Source: Streptomyces sp. TBY4 (GTDB taxonomy: Bacteria; Actinomycetota; Actinomycetes; Streptomycetales; Streptomycetaceae). From it: DNA of 64,000 nucleotides. The notes below the pieces were generated by a model. That model did not search any database, was not told where the DNA came from, and worked only from the letters and a program-made list of their open reading frames with translations. Every line of letters starts with the position of its first letter. The first letter of the stretch is position 1. A program made the translations under genes and the position numbers. The DNA lies in the NCBI RefSeq assembly GCF_024213195.1, contig NZ_JANAVF010000011.1, positions 1 through 64,000 on the forward strand, read 5' to 3'. Positions 16,677-25,528 of the stretch are shown piece after piece.

Positions 16677-17558
16677 ATGAGCATCGTCGTCACCGGAGCC
16701 ACCGGAGCCCTCGGCCGTCTCGTCATCGACGAGCTGCTCGCCCGGGGCGTCCCCGCCGGGGAGATCGCCGCCGTCGTCCGCGACGAGGAGAAGGCCGCCC
16801 CGCTCGCCGCCCGGGGCATCGAGCTGCGCATCGCCGACTACAACGCCCCCGGGACCCTCGCCGGAGCCTTCCGGTCCGGTGACCGCGTCCTGATGATCTC
16901 CGGCAGCGAGGTCGGCCGCCGGGTCCCCCAGCACTCCGCCGTGATCGACGCGGCGAAGGCGGCCGGGGTGGCGCAGTTCGCGTACACCGGCATCCTGGGC
17001 GGCCCCGACGCGGACTTCGCGCTGGCCGCCGAGCACCGGGCGACCGAGGAGCTGATCCTCGCCTCGGGCCTGCCGTACACCTTCCTGCGCAACGGCTGGT
17101 ACACCGAGAACCACACCGGCAACCTGGCGCCGGTGCTCGCGCACGGGGCGGTCCTCTCCAACGCGGGCGAGGGCCGGGTGGCCTCGGCGGCGCGGGCCGA
17201 CTACGCGGCGGCGGCCGCGGCCGTGGTGACCGGGGAGGGGCACCTCGACCGGGCGTACGAGCTGAGCGGCGACGCGGCCTGGTCCTTCGCGGAGTACGCG
17301 GCGGCGGTGGCCGGGGCGGCCGGGCGGGAGATCACGTACAACGCCGTGACCCCGGAGGCCCACCACGCCGTCCTGACGGGCGCGGGCGTCCCGGAGGAGT
17401 TCGCCGGGATCCTGGTCGACGTGGACCTCGCCATCGAGCGCGGCCGGCTGGCCGGCACCTCCGGCGACCTGTCCCGCCTGATCGGCCGCCCCACGACCCC
17501 GATGGCGGTGACGGTCGCGGAGGCCGTGGCGGAGGCCACCGCACGCAGCGCGGGCTGA
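16677..17558 (+). CDS. NmrA/QorB-like NAD(P)H-dependent oxidoreductase
   Basis: 293-residue atypical short-chain dehydrogenase. The N-terminal Rossmann motif is VTGATGALGRLVIDELL (residues 5-21); a YTGILGGP segment and FLRNGWYTEN follow, as in quinone oxidoreductase 2 (QorB). Probably reduces quinones or other electrophiles in the cytoplasm. ATG 16677 has CAGGAG upstream; an upstream ATG in frame lacks this. Divergent from the HxlR regulator. A hairpin at 17574-17600 closes the transcript. Confidence 0.87.
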   Translation: MSIVVTGATGALGRLVIDELLARGVPAGEIAAVVRDEEKAAPLAARGIELRIADYNAPGTLAGAFRSGDRVLMISGSEVGRRVPQHSAVIDAAKAAGVAQFAYTGILGGPDADFALAAEHRATEELILASGLPYTFLRNGWYTENHTGNLAPVLAHGAVLSNAGEGRVASAARADYAAAAAAVVTGEGHLDRAYELSGDAAWSFAEYAAAVAGAAGREITYNAVTPEAHHAVLTGAGVPEEFAGILVDVDLAIERGRLAGTSGDLSRLIGRPTTPMAVTVAEAVAEATARSAG

Positions 17559-17573
17559 GCCCGTCGCAGGGCG

Positions 17574-17600
17574 GGAGGCAAGCCGTACCGGCTCGCCTCC
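17574..17600. terminator. Stem-loop between convergent genes
   Basis: Arms GGAGGCAAGCC and GGCTCGCCTCC (10 of 11 pair) with a 5-base loop, 15 bp after the oxidoreductase stop and 15 bp before the convergent FG-GAP gene stop. It could serve both transcripts. Confidence 0.6.
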
Positions 17601-17615
17601 GGCCCCTCGCGGGCG

Positions 17616-19718
17616 CTAGGAGATCTTCGTGTAGTCCCAGATCTGCTCGGTGCCGAGGGCGGTCCGGTTGCCGAAGCCGCCGGTGCCGTTGCCCGCGTTC
17701 AGCCACGGCCGGCCCAGGGTGTCGCGGGAGAGGAGGTCGGCCTTGCCGTCGCCGTTCAGGTCCCCGGCGCCGACGATGTCCTTGTAGGAGCCGCCCCAGT
17801 CCTTGAAGACCAGGACGCGGCTCTTGAAGGTACCCGCGCCGGTCCCGGTCCCGGTGCCGTTGAAGCGCCACAGCTCGCCGGAGGTGTCGAGGGCGAGCAG
17901 GTCGGCCTTGCCGTCACCGGTGAGGTCACCCGCGCCGATGATCTTCTTGTACCCGTTCCAGCCCGTGCCGATCTTGACCCGGGCCGCGAAGCCGCCCGCG
18001 CCGTTGTCGGCGTAGAGGTAGAGGGTGCCGGTGGCGACGTCGCGGGCCAGCAGGTCGGTGCGGCCGTCGCCGGTGAGGTCCCCGGGAGCGGTGAAGGCGT
18101 CGTAGCCCTTCCAGTCCGAGGCGATCTTCTTGTACGCCGATCCGGGCGAGGGCAGTCCTCCGCACACCGGGGTGTACATGCGGGCCTCGCCGCCGGGCAG
18201 GCGGACGAACACGTCGTTGCAGCGGTCGCCGTTCAGGTCCCCGAAGGGCAGGACCTCGGTGGCGGGGTCCCAGCCGGGCACCGTGAACGGGGCCTTGGTG
18301 AGACCCGCTCCCGAGATGAGCTTGAGGTTGCCCGCGGTCGAGAGCCCGAGGACGTCGGCCTTGCCGTCGCCCGTGAGATCGCGCCGTACGGGAAGCTTGC
18401 GCGGGGTGGTGGTCGCGAGGTACCCCACCTCGTGGCTGGAACCGTCGGCGCGGGTCTCCCACTGAGTGAACTGCACGAGCGGCCGGCCCTGACCGTCGAT
18501 GATCACGTCGCCGGAGTTACTGTTCGCCTCGGGGGGCCGGCCCACGAGCGTGGTGGGCGCCGACCAGGTACCACCGACGAACGTGGACACCTGGGGGACG
18601 CGACCCACGCTGCTCGACCGGGTCCAGGTGACGACAACGGTGCCGTCGGGGGCGAGCGCGCTGCGCAGGTGGATGAGGGCGCCTTGGGCCGTGTACGGGA
18701 AGCGCTGGCCGGTCGCCCATGTGCCCTTGGCCGCCGACCGCACGCTGTACCAGGGCCCGCGGTTCGAACTCATCAGGAGGACATCGCCGTTCGGCAGAAC
18801 CATCGGTGCGTTGATGCCGGTGGCGGTCCCGGTGCCGACGAGCTCGGCGCGGCTCCAGGACGTGGTGCCGGCCGGCCGCCGCGCGTAGGACAGTGCGACG
18901 TCCGGGGACTGCGCGGTGTCCGCCCGGGCGTTCCACACCATGTGGAACCCGCCCTTGGGGTGTGCGAAGACCTGCAGGTCGTAGGGCGAGCCGGCCAGGC
19001 CGAGATCACGCGGCGCGCTCCATTGCGCCGCGCCGGCGGCCTTCTCCACGGTCTGGAACTGGCGCGCTTCCCCCACGGGCGTGTCGCCCCAGGACACCAG
19101 CGCCGTACCGTCGTTGGCGACCGCGAGGGACACGAACCTGAAGTAACGGGGCTGGGCGACGGTGGCCAGGGTGGCCGGAGCCGACCAGGCTCCCTGGGCC
19201 GTCCGCTCGGAGGCATAGACCTTGCCGTCCGTGTACCAGGCGGCGACGACGTGTCCCGAGGCACTGCCCGCGAAGCGGGCTTCGTAGTGCCCTGCGAAGG
19301 GCTGCGCTGCCGAGAACTCGGTGGCACCCGGGGCGAGCACCGCGGTCCAGGTCTGCACGCCGGTGGTCGGGCTCTCGTCCTGCCCCACCAACTGGACGGA
19401 GCCGTCGGGCAGTGCCATGAGGCCTCTGGCGCCGGGCGCCGCCTTGGTGATCCAGCCCGTCGCCCCGGCGGGACGCCGCAGCACCTTGCCGTCCGCCAGC
19501 GCCACCACGGTGCCGTTCTTGGCCATCACCATGTTGGTGATCGGCTGGTCCAGCCGAGTGGGCTTGGTCCACGGACCGAGCTGCGGGGCCGCGGCCGCGG
19601 CGGTGGACGCGTCCTGGGCGGGGCTCGGCGGCGCCGCGGAGGCGGCCGGTGCGGCGAGCCCGAGCGCGAGGACGGGAGTGAGCGCGACGCCGAGCATCGT
19701 GCGGGATCGCATGGTCAT
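17616..19718 (-). CDS. Secreted FG-GAP/VCBS beta-propeller protein
   Basis: 700 residues with a Sec signal peptide (basic start, then ALTPVLALGLAAPAASAAPP). The first two thirds is a series of WSAP/GTW-type repeats resembling a beta-propeller or lectin fold. From about residue 455 come repeated FG-GAP calcium motifs such as DLTGDGKADVLG, DLNGDRCNDVFV, DLTGDGRTDLLA, DLTGDGKADLLA and DLNGDGKADLLS. Extracellular, likely Ca-binding and carbohydrate- or protein-binding; the role is unknown. Many Streptomyces encode several such proteins. Two ATGs (19718 and 19712) could be the start; the ribosome-binding site is weak. Confidence 0.85.
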   Translation of the reverse strand: MTMRSRTMLGVALTPVLALGLAAPAASAAPPSPAQDASTAAAAAPQLGPWTKPTRLDQPITNMVMAKNGTVVALADGKVLRRPAGATGWITKAAPGARGLMALPDGSVQLVGQDESPTTGVQTWTAVLAPGATEFSAAQPFAGHYEARFAGSASGHVVAAWYTDGKVYASERTAQGAWSAPATLATVAQPRYFRFVSLAVANDGTALVSWGDTPVGEARQFQTVEKAAGAAQWSAPRDLGLAGSPYDLQVFAHPKGGFHMVWNARADTAQSPDVALSYARRPAGTTSWSRAELVGTGTATGINAPMVLPNGDVLLMSSNRGPWYSVRSAAKGTWATGQRFPYTAQGALIHLRSALAPDGTVVVTWTRSSSVGRVPQVSTFVGGTWSAPTTLVGRPPEANSNSGDVIIDGQGRPLVQFTQWETRADGSSHEVGYLATTTPRKLPVRRDLTGDGKADVLGLSTAGNLKLISGAGLTKAPFTVPGWDPATEVLPFGDLNGDRCNDVFVRLPGGEARMYTPVCGGLPSPGSAYKKIASDWKGYDAFTAPGDLTGDGRTDLLARDVATGTLYLYADNGAGGFAARVKIGTGWNGYKKIIGAGDLTGDGKADLLALDTSGELWRFNGTGTGTGAGTFKSRVLVFKDWGGSYKDIVGAGDLNGDGKADLLSRDTLGRPWLNAGNGTGGFGNRTALGTEQIWDYTKIS

Positions 19719-19743
19719 GAGAAGGAGCCCCCCCGGGCCTTGA

Positions 19744-19770
19744 AACGCATGAAATGCATGAGATGCATGA
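19744..19770. repeat. Three 9-bp direct repeats upstream of FG-GAP gene
   Basis: Read on the minus strand: TCATGCATC, TCATGCATT, TCATGCGTT, head to tail. They sit 26 to 52 bases upstream of the FG-GAP gene start. Each unit contains most of the palindrome ATGCAT. Low GC for this genome. Possible regulatory array or leader element. Confidence 0.6.
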
Positions 19771-19828
19771 AAGTACGCGGAGCGTATCTCAGGCCGTGAT
19801 CACGGCCGGTGGGGGTGACAGCCCGGGC

Positions 19829-22816
19829 CTACCCGCCGTAGAACAGCTCGTCCACCACGCCCCGCGCCCGGCGGGTGATACGGCGGTAGTCCTCCAGCAT
19901 GTCCCCGACCGTGCCCTCCGCGTAGCCGAGGTAGCGGCCGACCGCCGCCAGTTCGCGGGCCTCCGAGGGGAAGGTGTCGCCGGCCCGGCCGCGGACCAGC
20001 ATCACGGCGTTGCGGACCCGGGTGGCCAGCACCCAGGCCTCGTCCAGGATCTGCGCCTCCTCGGTCGGGATCAGGCCGGCCGCGTGCGCGGCGGCCAGGG
20101 CCTCGCGGGTCCGGGTCGTGCGCAGGCCCGGTTCCGCCCAGGCGTGCCGCATCTGGATCAGCTGGACGGTCCACTCGACGTCGCTGAGGCCGCCGCGGCC
20201 GAGCTTGGTGTGCAGGGTCGGGTCGGCGCCCCGGGGCAGCCGTTCGGACTCCATCCGGGCCTTCAGGCGCCGGATCTCGCGGACGGCGTCTTCGCCGAGG
20301 CCCTCCACCGGGTAGCGCAGCGGATCGATCAGCTCGATGAAGCGGCGGCCCAGGTCGGGGTCGCCGGCCACCGGTTCGGCGCGCAGCAGGGCCTGGGACT
20401 CCCAGGTAAGGGACCAGCGGCGGTAGTAGGCGGCGTAGGAGGGCAGGGTGCGCACCAGGGGGCCGGAGCGGCCTTCGGGGCGCAGGTCGGCGTCGATGAG
20501 CAGCGGCGGGTCGGCGGTGGGGATCTGCAGGAGCCTGCGCATCTCGGAGACGACCTGCTGGGCGGCCCGGGCCGCCTCCTGTTCGTCGACGCCCTCGCGC
20601 GGCTCGTGGACGAAGAGGACATCGGCGTCGGAGCCGTAGCCGAGCTCGTGACCGCCGAAGCGGCCCACGCCGATGATCGCGAAGCGGGTGGGCAGGGTGT
20701 CGCCCCAGTGGCCCTGCACGGCGGCGCGCAGGGCTCCGGCGACGGTGGCGGCGGTGAGTTCGGAGACGGCGCGGCCGACCCGGTCGACCAGGGCTCCGTG
20801 GTCCTCCTCGGCCGGGCTGTCCTCCGTACCGTAGGAGCCGATGATGTCGGCGGCGGTGGTGCGGAACAGCTCGCGGCGGCGGACCCCGCGGGCGGCGGCC
20901 ACCGCGGCCTCCGGGTTCTCGGCGCGGCCGACGGCGGCGAGCACCTCCTGCTCCAGCGCCTCGTGCGTACGGGGAACCAGGCCCTCGGGGTCGCCCAGCA
21001 GGGCCACCGCTTCGGGGGCGCGCATGAGGAGGTCGGGGGCGAGCCGTCCGGCGGAGAGCACGCGGGCGAGGTTCTCCGCGGCGGCGCCCTCGTCGCGCAG
21101 GAGGCGCAGGTACCAGGGGGTCTTGCCGAGGGCGTCGGAGACCTTGCGGAAGTTCAGCAGGCCCGCGTCCGGGTCGGCGGAGTCGGCGAACCAGCCGAGG
21201 AGCACGGGCAGCAGGGTGCGCTGGATGGCGGCGGCGCGGGTGACTCCGGAGGCGAGGGCCTCCAGGTGGCGCAGGGCGGCGGCCGGATCGGCGTACCCGA
21301 GGGCTTCGAGGCGCTGGCCGGCGGCGCGCGGGGAGAGCCGGGTCTCGCCGGGGGCGAGCTGGGCGACGGCGTCGAGCAGCGGCCGGTAGAAGATCTTCTC
21401 GTGCAGGCGGCGGACCACGGAGGCGTGCCGGCGCCAGGCCTTGTTGAGCTCGGCGACGGGTTCGGTGCGCAGGCCCAGGGAGCGGCCCAGGCGCCGCAGG
21501 TCGGCCTCGTCCTCGGGGACGAGGTGGGTGCGGCGCAGCCGGTAGAGCTGGATGCGGTGCTCCATGGCCCGCAGGAAGCGGTACGCGTCGTGCAGTTGGG
21601 CCGCGTCGGCGCGCCCGACGTAGCCGCCGGCGGCGAGGGCGGTGAGCGCGTCGAGGGTGGTGCCGGAGTGCAGGGTGGCGTCGGAGCGGCCGTGCACGAG
21701 CTGGAGGAGCTGGACGGCGAACTCGACGTCGCGCAGGCCGCCGGGGCCGAGCTTCAGCTCGCGGTCCACCTGGGCGGCGGGGATGTTGTCGACGACCCGG
21801 CGGCGCATCTTCTGGACGTCGGCGACGAAGTTCTCGCGCTCGGCGGCCTGCCAGACGAGGGGAGTTATGGCGGCGATGTACTCGGCGCCGAGCGCCTCGT
21901 CGCCCGCGACGGCGCGGGCCTTCAGGAGGGCCTGGAACTCCCAGGTCTTGGCCCAGCGCTGGTAGTAGGCGAGGTGGGAGGAGAGGGTGCGGACGAGCGG
22001 ACCGTTCCTGCCCTCGGGGCGGAGGTTGGCGTCGACGGGCCAGATGGTGCCTTCGACGGTGGTCTCGGAGCAGATCCGCATGAGGTGCGAGGCGAGCCGG
22101 GTGGCGGCCTGGACGGCCTTGCCCTCGTCCGCGCCGGGGGCCGCGTCGCCGACGAAGATGACGTCCACGTCGGAGACGTAGTTCAGCTCGTTGCCGCCGC
22201 ACTTGCCCATGGCGATGACGGCGAGCCGGCAGACGGCCGCGTCCTCGGGGGCGGCGGCGGTCGCGATGCGCAGGGCCGCGCGGAGGGTGGCGGTGGCCAG
22301 GTCGGCGAGTTCGGCGGCGGTCTGGGCTACGTCTATGGTCCCGCACACGTCGCGGGCGGCGATGGACAGCAGGCAGCGGCGGTAGGCGACGCGCAGGTCG
22401 ACGGGGTCGTGGGCGCCGGCCAGGCCCTGCTCGAACTCGGGCAGCCCGGGGTGCAGATCGGCGGCCTCGTAGGTGACCAGGGCCTGCCAGTCCCGGGGGT
22501 GGCGGGCGAGGTGGTCGCCGAGGGCCTCGGAGGCGCCGAGCACGCCGAGGAGGCGGTCGCGCAGGGGTTTGGCGCTGACCAGGGTGTCGAGGAGGACGGG
22601 CAGCTCCTCGGGTGACTGCGCCTCGGCGATCCGGACCAGCCCGAGGAGCGCGAGGTCGGGATCGGCGGTGGCCCCGAGGGCGTCGAGGAGCACCGGATCG
22701 GCGCGTACGGCGGCCAGCGCGTCGGTGTCGAGCAGCCGGGCCGCGGCCGAGGGGTCGGTGAACCCGCTGCGCAGCAGCCGGCTGAAGGTACTGCTCCTGC
22801 GTCCCGGGACTGTCAT
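19829..22816 (-). CDS. glnE: Bifunctional glutamine synthetase adenylyltransferase/deadenylylase GlnE
   Basis: 995-residue cytoplasmic enzyme that adds or removes AMP on GlnA-type glutamine synthetase. Two nucleotidyltransferase domains are visible. The N-terminal deadenylylase domain has GKCGGNELNYVSDVDVIF (204-221, Asp216 and Asp218). The C-terminal adenylylase domain has GRFGGHELGYGSDADVLFV (about residue 720). Each is followed by a PII-uridylyltransferase-like helical domain. Length fits actinobacterial GlnE. ATG 22816 is chosen because the upstream in-frame extension has no family similarity. glnA2 lies about 6 kb away. Confidence 0.96.
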   Translation of the reverse strand: MTVPGRRSSTFSRLLRSGFTDPSAAARLLDTDALAAVRADPVLLDALGATADPDLALLGLVRIAEAQSPEELPVLLDTLVSAKPLRDRLLGVLGASEALGDHLARHPRDWQALVTYEAADLHPGLPEFEQGLAGAHDPVDLRVAYRRCLLSIAARDVCGTIDVAQTAAELADLATATLRAALRIATAAAPEDAAVCRLAVIAMGKCGGNELNYVSDVDVIFVGDAAPGADEGKAVQAATRLASHLMRICSETTVEGTIWPVDANLRPEGRNGPLVRTLSSHLAYYQRWAKTWEFQALLKARAVAGDEALGAEYIAAITPLVWQAAERENFVADVQKMRRRVVDNIPAAQVDRELKLGPGGLRDVEFAVQLLQLVHGRSDATLHSGTTLDALTALAAGGYVGRADAAQLHDAYRFLRAMEHRIQLYRLRRTHLVPEDEADLRRLGRSLGLRTEPVAELNKAWRRHASVVRRLHEKIFYRPLLDAVAQLAPGETRLSPRAAGQRLEALGYADPAAALRHLEALASGVTRAAAIQRTLLPVLLGWFADSADPDAGLLNFRKVSDALGKTPWYLRLLRDEGAAAENLARVLSAGRLAPDLLMRAPEAVALLGDPEGLVPRTHEALEQEVLAAVGRAENPEAAVAAARGVRRRELFRTTAADIIGSYGTEDSPAEEDHGALVDRVGRAVSELTAATVAGALRAAVQGHWGDTLPTRFAIIGVGRFGGHELGYGSDADVLFVHEPREGVDEQEAARAAQQVVSEMRRLLQIPTADPPLLIDADLRPEGRSGPLVRTLPSYAAYYRRWSLTWESQALLRAEPVAGDPDLGRRFIELIDPLRYPVEGLGEDAVREIRRLKARMESERLPRGADPTLHTKLGRGGLSDVEWTVQLIQMRHAWAEPGLRTTRTREALAAAHAAGLIPTEEAQILDEAWVLATRVRNAVMLVRGRAGDTFPSEARELAAVGRYLGYAEGTVGDMLEDYRRITRRARGVVDELFYGG

Positions 22817-23043
22817 CCCGCCGCCTCCCGCGTACGTGGGGCCCTTGCCCTGGCCGGGCGGTTGCCGGGGGTGTCGCCTACGGCGGATGCCGCCGGTGGC
22901 AGCGCCCGTGCTTCCGCCCGGGGAGAGCCTAGCCGGAGCAGGCGTTCGACTCACCGAATGCCCGATGCGACGGATTGTCAGATGATGGGGAGAATTGTCG
23001 CCCTACGGGGCCCGCCCCCGCCCGACCGGCCAGGAGGAGCCAG
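22817..23043. other. glnE / PIG-L divergent intergenic region
   Basis: 227 bp holding the promoters of two divergent genes. A GGAGGAG ribosome-binding site for the rightward gene is at about 23033. No clear operator palindrome was seen. Confidence 0.4.
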
Positions 23044-25278
23044 ATGCCCGACCGCGAACCCCCGGCCGAAGCCCCTCCCGGCGCCGCGACCGACGGCCCG
23101 GCCGGTGGCCCGACGGACGGCCCGGCCGGTGGCCCCGCGGGCGCGTCGCCAGGCGCCCGCGCGCGGCGGCGGGCCGTCAAGCGGCGGCGGGCCACCAGGG
23201 TGGCCGGGGTCTGTGCGGTGGCCGCCGCCGGGGGGCTGCTCCTGCTGCGGGGCAGCGAGGTGGGCGAGGCCCTCACCCGTCCCGGCACCGCCGACGGCCG
23301 GGCGGTGGCCCCCCTGTCCGCGGCCGCCGACCGGACGGCCCCCGCGGATCCCGGCCGGGTGCTGCAGATCGTGGCGCACCCCGACGACGACCTCTACTTC
23401 ATGAACCCGGACCTGCGGTACTCGATAGCGGCGGGCCATCCCGTCACCTCGGTGTACCTCACCTCCGGCGAGGCCGACGGCATCAACGCCGGCGAGGCCC
23501 AGGTGGCCTCCACCCCGGCCGACAAACCCGCCTACGCCGAGGCCCGCCAGAACGGCATCCGCGCCGCCTACGCGCAGATGGCCACCGGCGACCGGGACAG
23601 CCCCTGGCACCGCACCGTGGTGCCGACCGCGGGCGGCGGCCACGCCGAGGTGGACGTCCTCACGGCGAAGCCGCAGGTCCACCTCGTCTGGCTGCAGCTG
23701 CGCGAGGCCGGCAACGTCTGGGCGGACCGGCCCGACAGCCTGCACGGCCTCTGGGACGGCCGGGTCCCCCGCCTGGAGTCGATGCTCGCCTCCGGCTCCC
23801 CGGTCGGGCAGGAGTTCACGTACACGAAGGAGCAGGTCGTCCGGACCCTCGTCGGGGTCCTGGAGCGCTACAAGCCGACCACCGTCCGCTCCCAGGACCC
23901 GACGCCGGGCCGGTTCCCCGGCAACAAGCACTACACGGACCATCAGGACCACTTCTACGGAGCCCGCTTCGTCCAGCTCGCCCTGGCCTCCTACGCGAAG
24001 GAGGTCCGGGACCGCCCGCACTTCTCCGTGCAGAACTACCTCGGCTACCTCAACGGTTCGCTCCCCGGCGCCCTCGCCCCCGACGAGGCCCGCGCCAAAC
24101 TGGACGTCCTGGACACCTACGCGTGGACCGACCGGCAGAACCACTGCGGCAGCGCCGCCGGCTGCGGGGACCTGAAGGTCGCCGACCACCCGGCCGGCAA
24201 CCACTGGTCCTCCACCATCAACTACGCCCGCGGCACCGCCACCTCCTGGCTGGCCTCCGACGCGAAGCGCGGCCTGTGGGCGTTCAGGGTGCTCGACGGG
24301 CAGCTCGCCGTCTGGCACCGCGACGGCCTGCTCGGCGCCTGGAGCGGCCCCCGGCTGCTCCCCGGCGCCGCCGGCACCGTGATGGACCAGGGCATCTCCA
24401 CCGTGACGCTGCCCGACGGCCGGATCGCCGCCTTCGGCACCCGTACCTCCTTCGGGGCCGAGCCCGCCGGCTACACCCGCGAGGTCGTCCAGAGCGTGCA
24501 GAAGGCGCCCGGCTCCCCCGATTTCGGGGACTGGACCTCGCTCGGCACTCCGGAGACCTCCGACGAGAACTGGACCTCCGACATCAGCGCGCCCGCGGTG
24601 GCCGTCGACGGCTCCGGGCAGCTCGCGGTCTACGTGCGCGACGGCGCGTACACGCTGCGCGGGCGGGTGCAGTCCCCGACCGGCACCTGGGGCCCCTGGG
24701 AGCAGTACGGCGGCTCCGACCTGCACGGCAGCCCGGCCGTCGCGACCGACCCCGCCGGGCGCCGCATCGTCCTCGCCGCGACCACCAAGACCGTGCTGGG
24801 CTGGGCCCAGCCGAAGGCCGGCGCCCCGCTCGGCCCCGCCACCGCGACCGGGCTGCCGGCTCCGGCGCTGCCGATCACGGCGCAGGGCCGGGAGGACGGC
24901 GTACGGCTGTGGTTCCGCAAGCCGGATTCGGGCGGGGTCGGTACCGCCCTGGTCACGGGTGACGGCGGGCTGAAGGTGACCGGAGTCACGGACGTGGGAG
25001 GCCCGTCGGGCTTCGGCCCGGTGACGGTGAGCGGCCGTCTGCTGGCCGGCCGGGCCGCGGGCGGCCAACTGGGCTCGGAGCTCGGCCGCGGCGGGTCGTG
25101 GGAGCGGTCGCCGCTGGTGTTCGTCGGGGCGCCCTCCTCGACGATGAACGGCAAGGACACGGTGAACCTGGCGGTCATGGGGCTCGACGGGCGGCTGTAC
25201 GTGACCTCCTCGGCGGACGGTCCGAACGCGCACCTGGCCCCCTGGCAGCCGGTGGGACCGCCGAACGGCTCGCCCTGA
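23044..25278 (+). CDS. Membrane-anchored PIG-L family deacetylase with lectin-like propeller
   Basis: 744 residues. A short basic Pro/Gly-rich cytosolic N-terminus (1-51) is followed by one hydrophobic anchor (about 52-69). The PIG-L/LmbE Zn deacetylase domain follows: IVAHPDDDLYFMNPD (His112, Asp114-115), SGEADG, and the third metal ligand near TDHQDHFYG. The C-terminal third has repeated W/G-rich blades (for example SPTGTWGPWEQYGGSDLHGS), as in PLL-type beta-propellers. Predicted to de-N-acetylate an extracellular sugar or glycan. It is not MshB or Mca: it is extracytoplasmic and carries the propeller. A close paralogue follows immediately. Confidence 0.88.
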   Translation: MPDREPPAEAPPGAATDGPAGGPTDGPAGGPAGASPGARARRRAVKRRRATRVAGVCAVAAAGGLLLLRGSEVGEALTRPGTADGRAVAPLSAAADRTAPADPGRVLQIVAHPDDDLYFMNPDLRYSIAAGHPVTSVYLTSGEADGINAGEAQVASTPADKPAYAEARQNGIRAAYAQMATGDRDSPWHRTVVPTAGGGHAEVDVLTAKPQVHLVWLQLREAGNVWADRPDSLHGLWDGRVPRLESMLASGSPVGQEFTYTKEQVVRTLVGVLERYKPTTVRSQDPTPGRFPGNKHYTDHQDHFYGARFVQLALASYAKEVRDRPHFSVQNYLGYLNGSLPGALAPDEARAKLDVLDTYAWTDRQNHCGSAAGCGDLKVADHPAGNHWSSTINYARGTATSWLASDAKRGLWAFRVLDGQLAVWHRDGLLGAWSGPRLLPGAAGTVMDQGISTVTLPDGRIAAFGTRTSFGAEPAGYTREVVQSVQKAPGSPDFGDWTSLGTPETSDENWTSDISAPAVAVDGSGQLAVYVRDGAYTLRGRVQSPTGTWGPWEQYGGSDLHGSPAVATDPAGRRIVLAATTKTVLGWAQPKAGAPLGPATATGLPAPALPITAQGREDGVRLWFRKPDSGGVGTALVTGDGGLKVTGVTDVGGPSGFGPVTVSGRLLAGRAAGGQLGSELGRGGSWERSPLVFVGAPSSTMNGKDTVNLAVMGLDGRLYVTSSADGPNAHLAPWQPVGPPNGSP

Positions 25279-25310
25279 CCACGCCGTAGGAGCTCTGAGC
25301 GGACCAATCG

Positions 25311-25334
25311 ACGCCCCTCCGAGGGGGCGTTTTC
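25311..25334 (+). terminator. Rho-independent terminator
   Basis: Stem ACGCCCC / GGGGCGT with a 6-base loop followed by TTTTCC, 32 bp after the first PIG-L gene. It separates the two PIG-L paralogues into different transcripts. Confidence 0.8.
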
Positions 25335-25528
25335 CGGTGCGCCCGCACCCGGCCCGCAGTGACTGCGGACACGTAGGAAACACCGACGCTGCGCCCACCC
25401 GGGCCGCCCTTTCCACGAATCGGAATTGATGGGCGATCCGGGTGAACCAACTCGGCAGGAATCGGCTCTCATTGACTGACCCGTAGCTCTACCGGTTCTT
25501 CCTGCCGGAACGATCCCGAGGCCAGCCC

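Noticed and set aside
19754..22615. 953-codon open frame opposite glnE
   Set aside because: Antisense shadow of glnE; no domain, low-complexity Gly/Ala/Gln composition.
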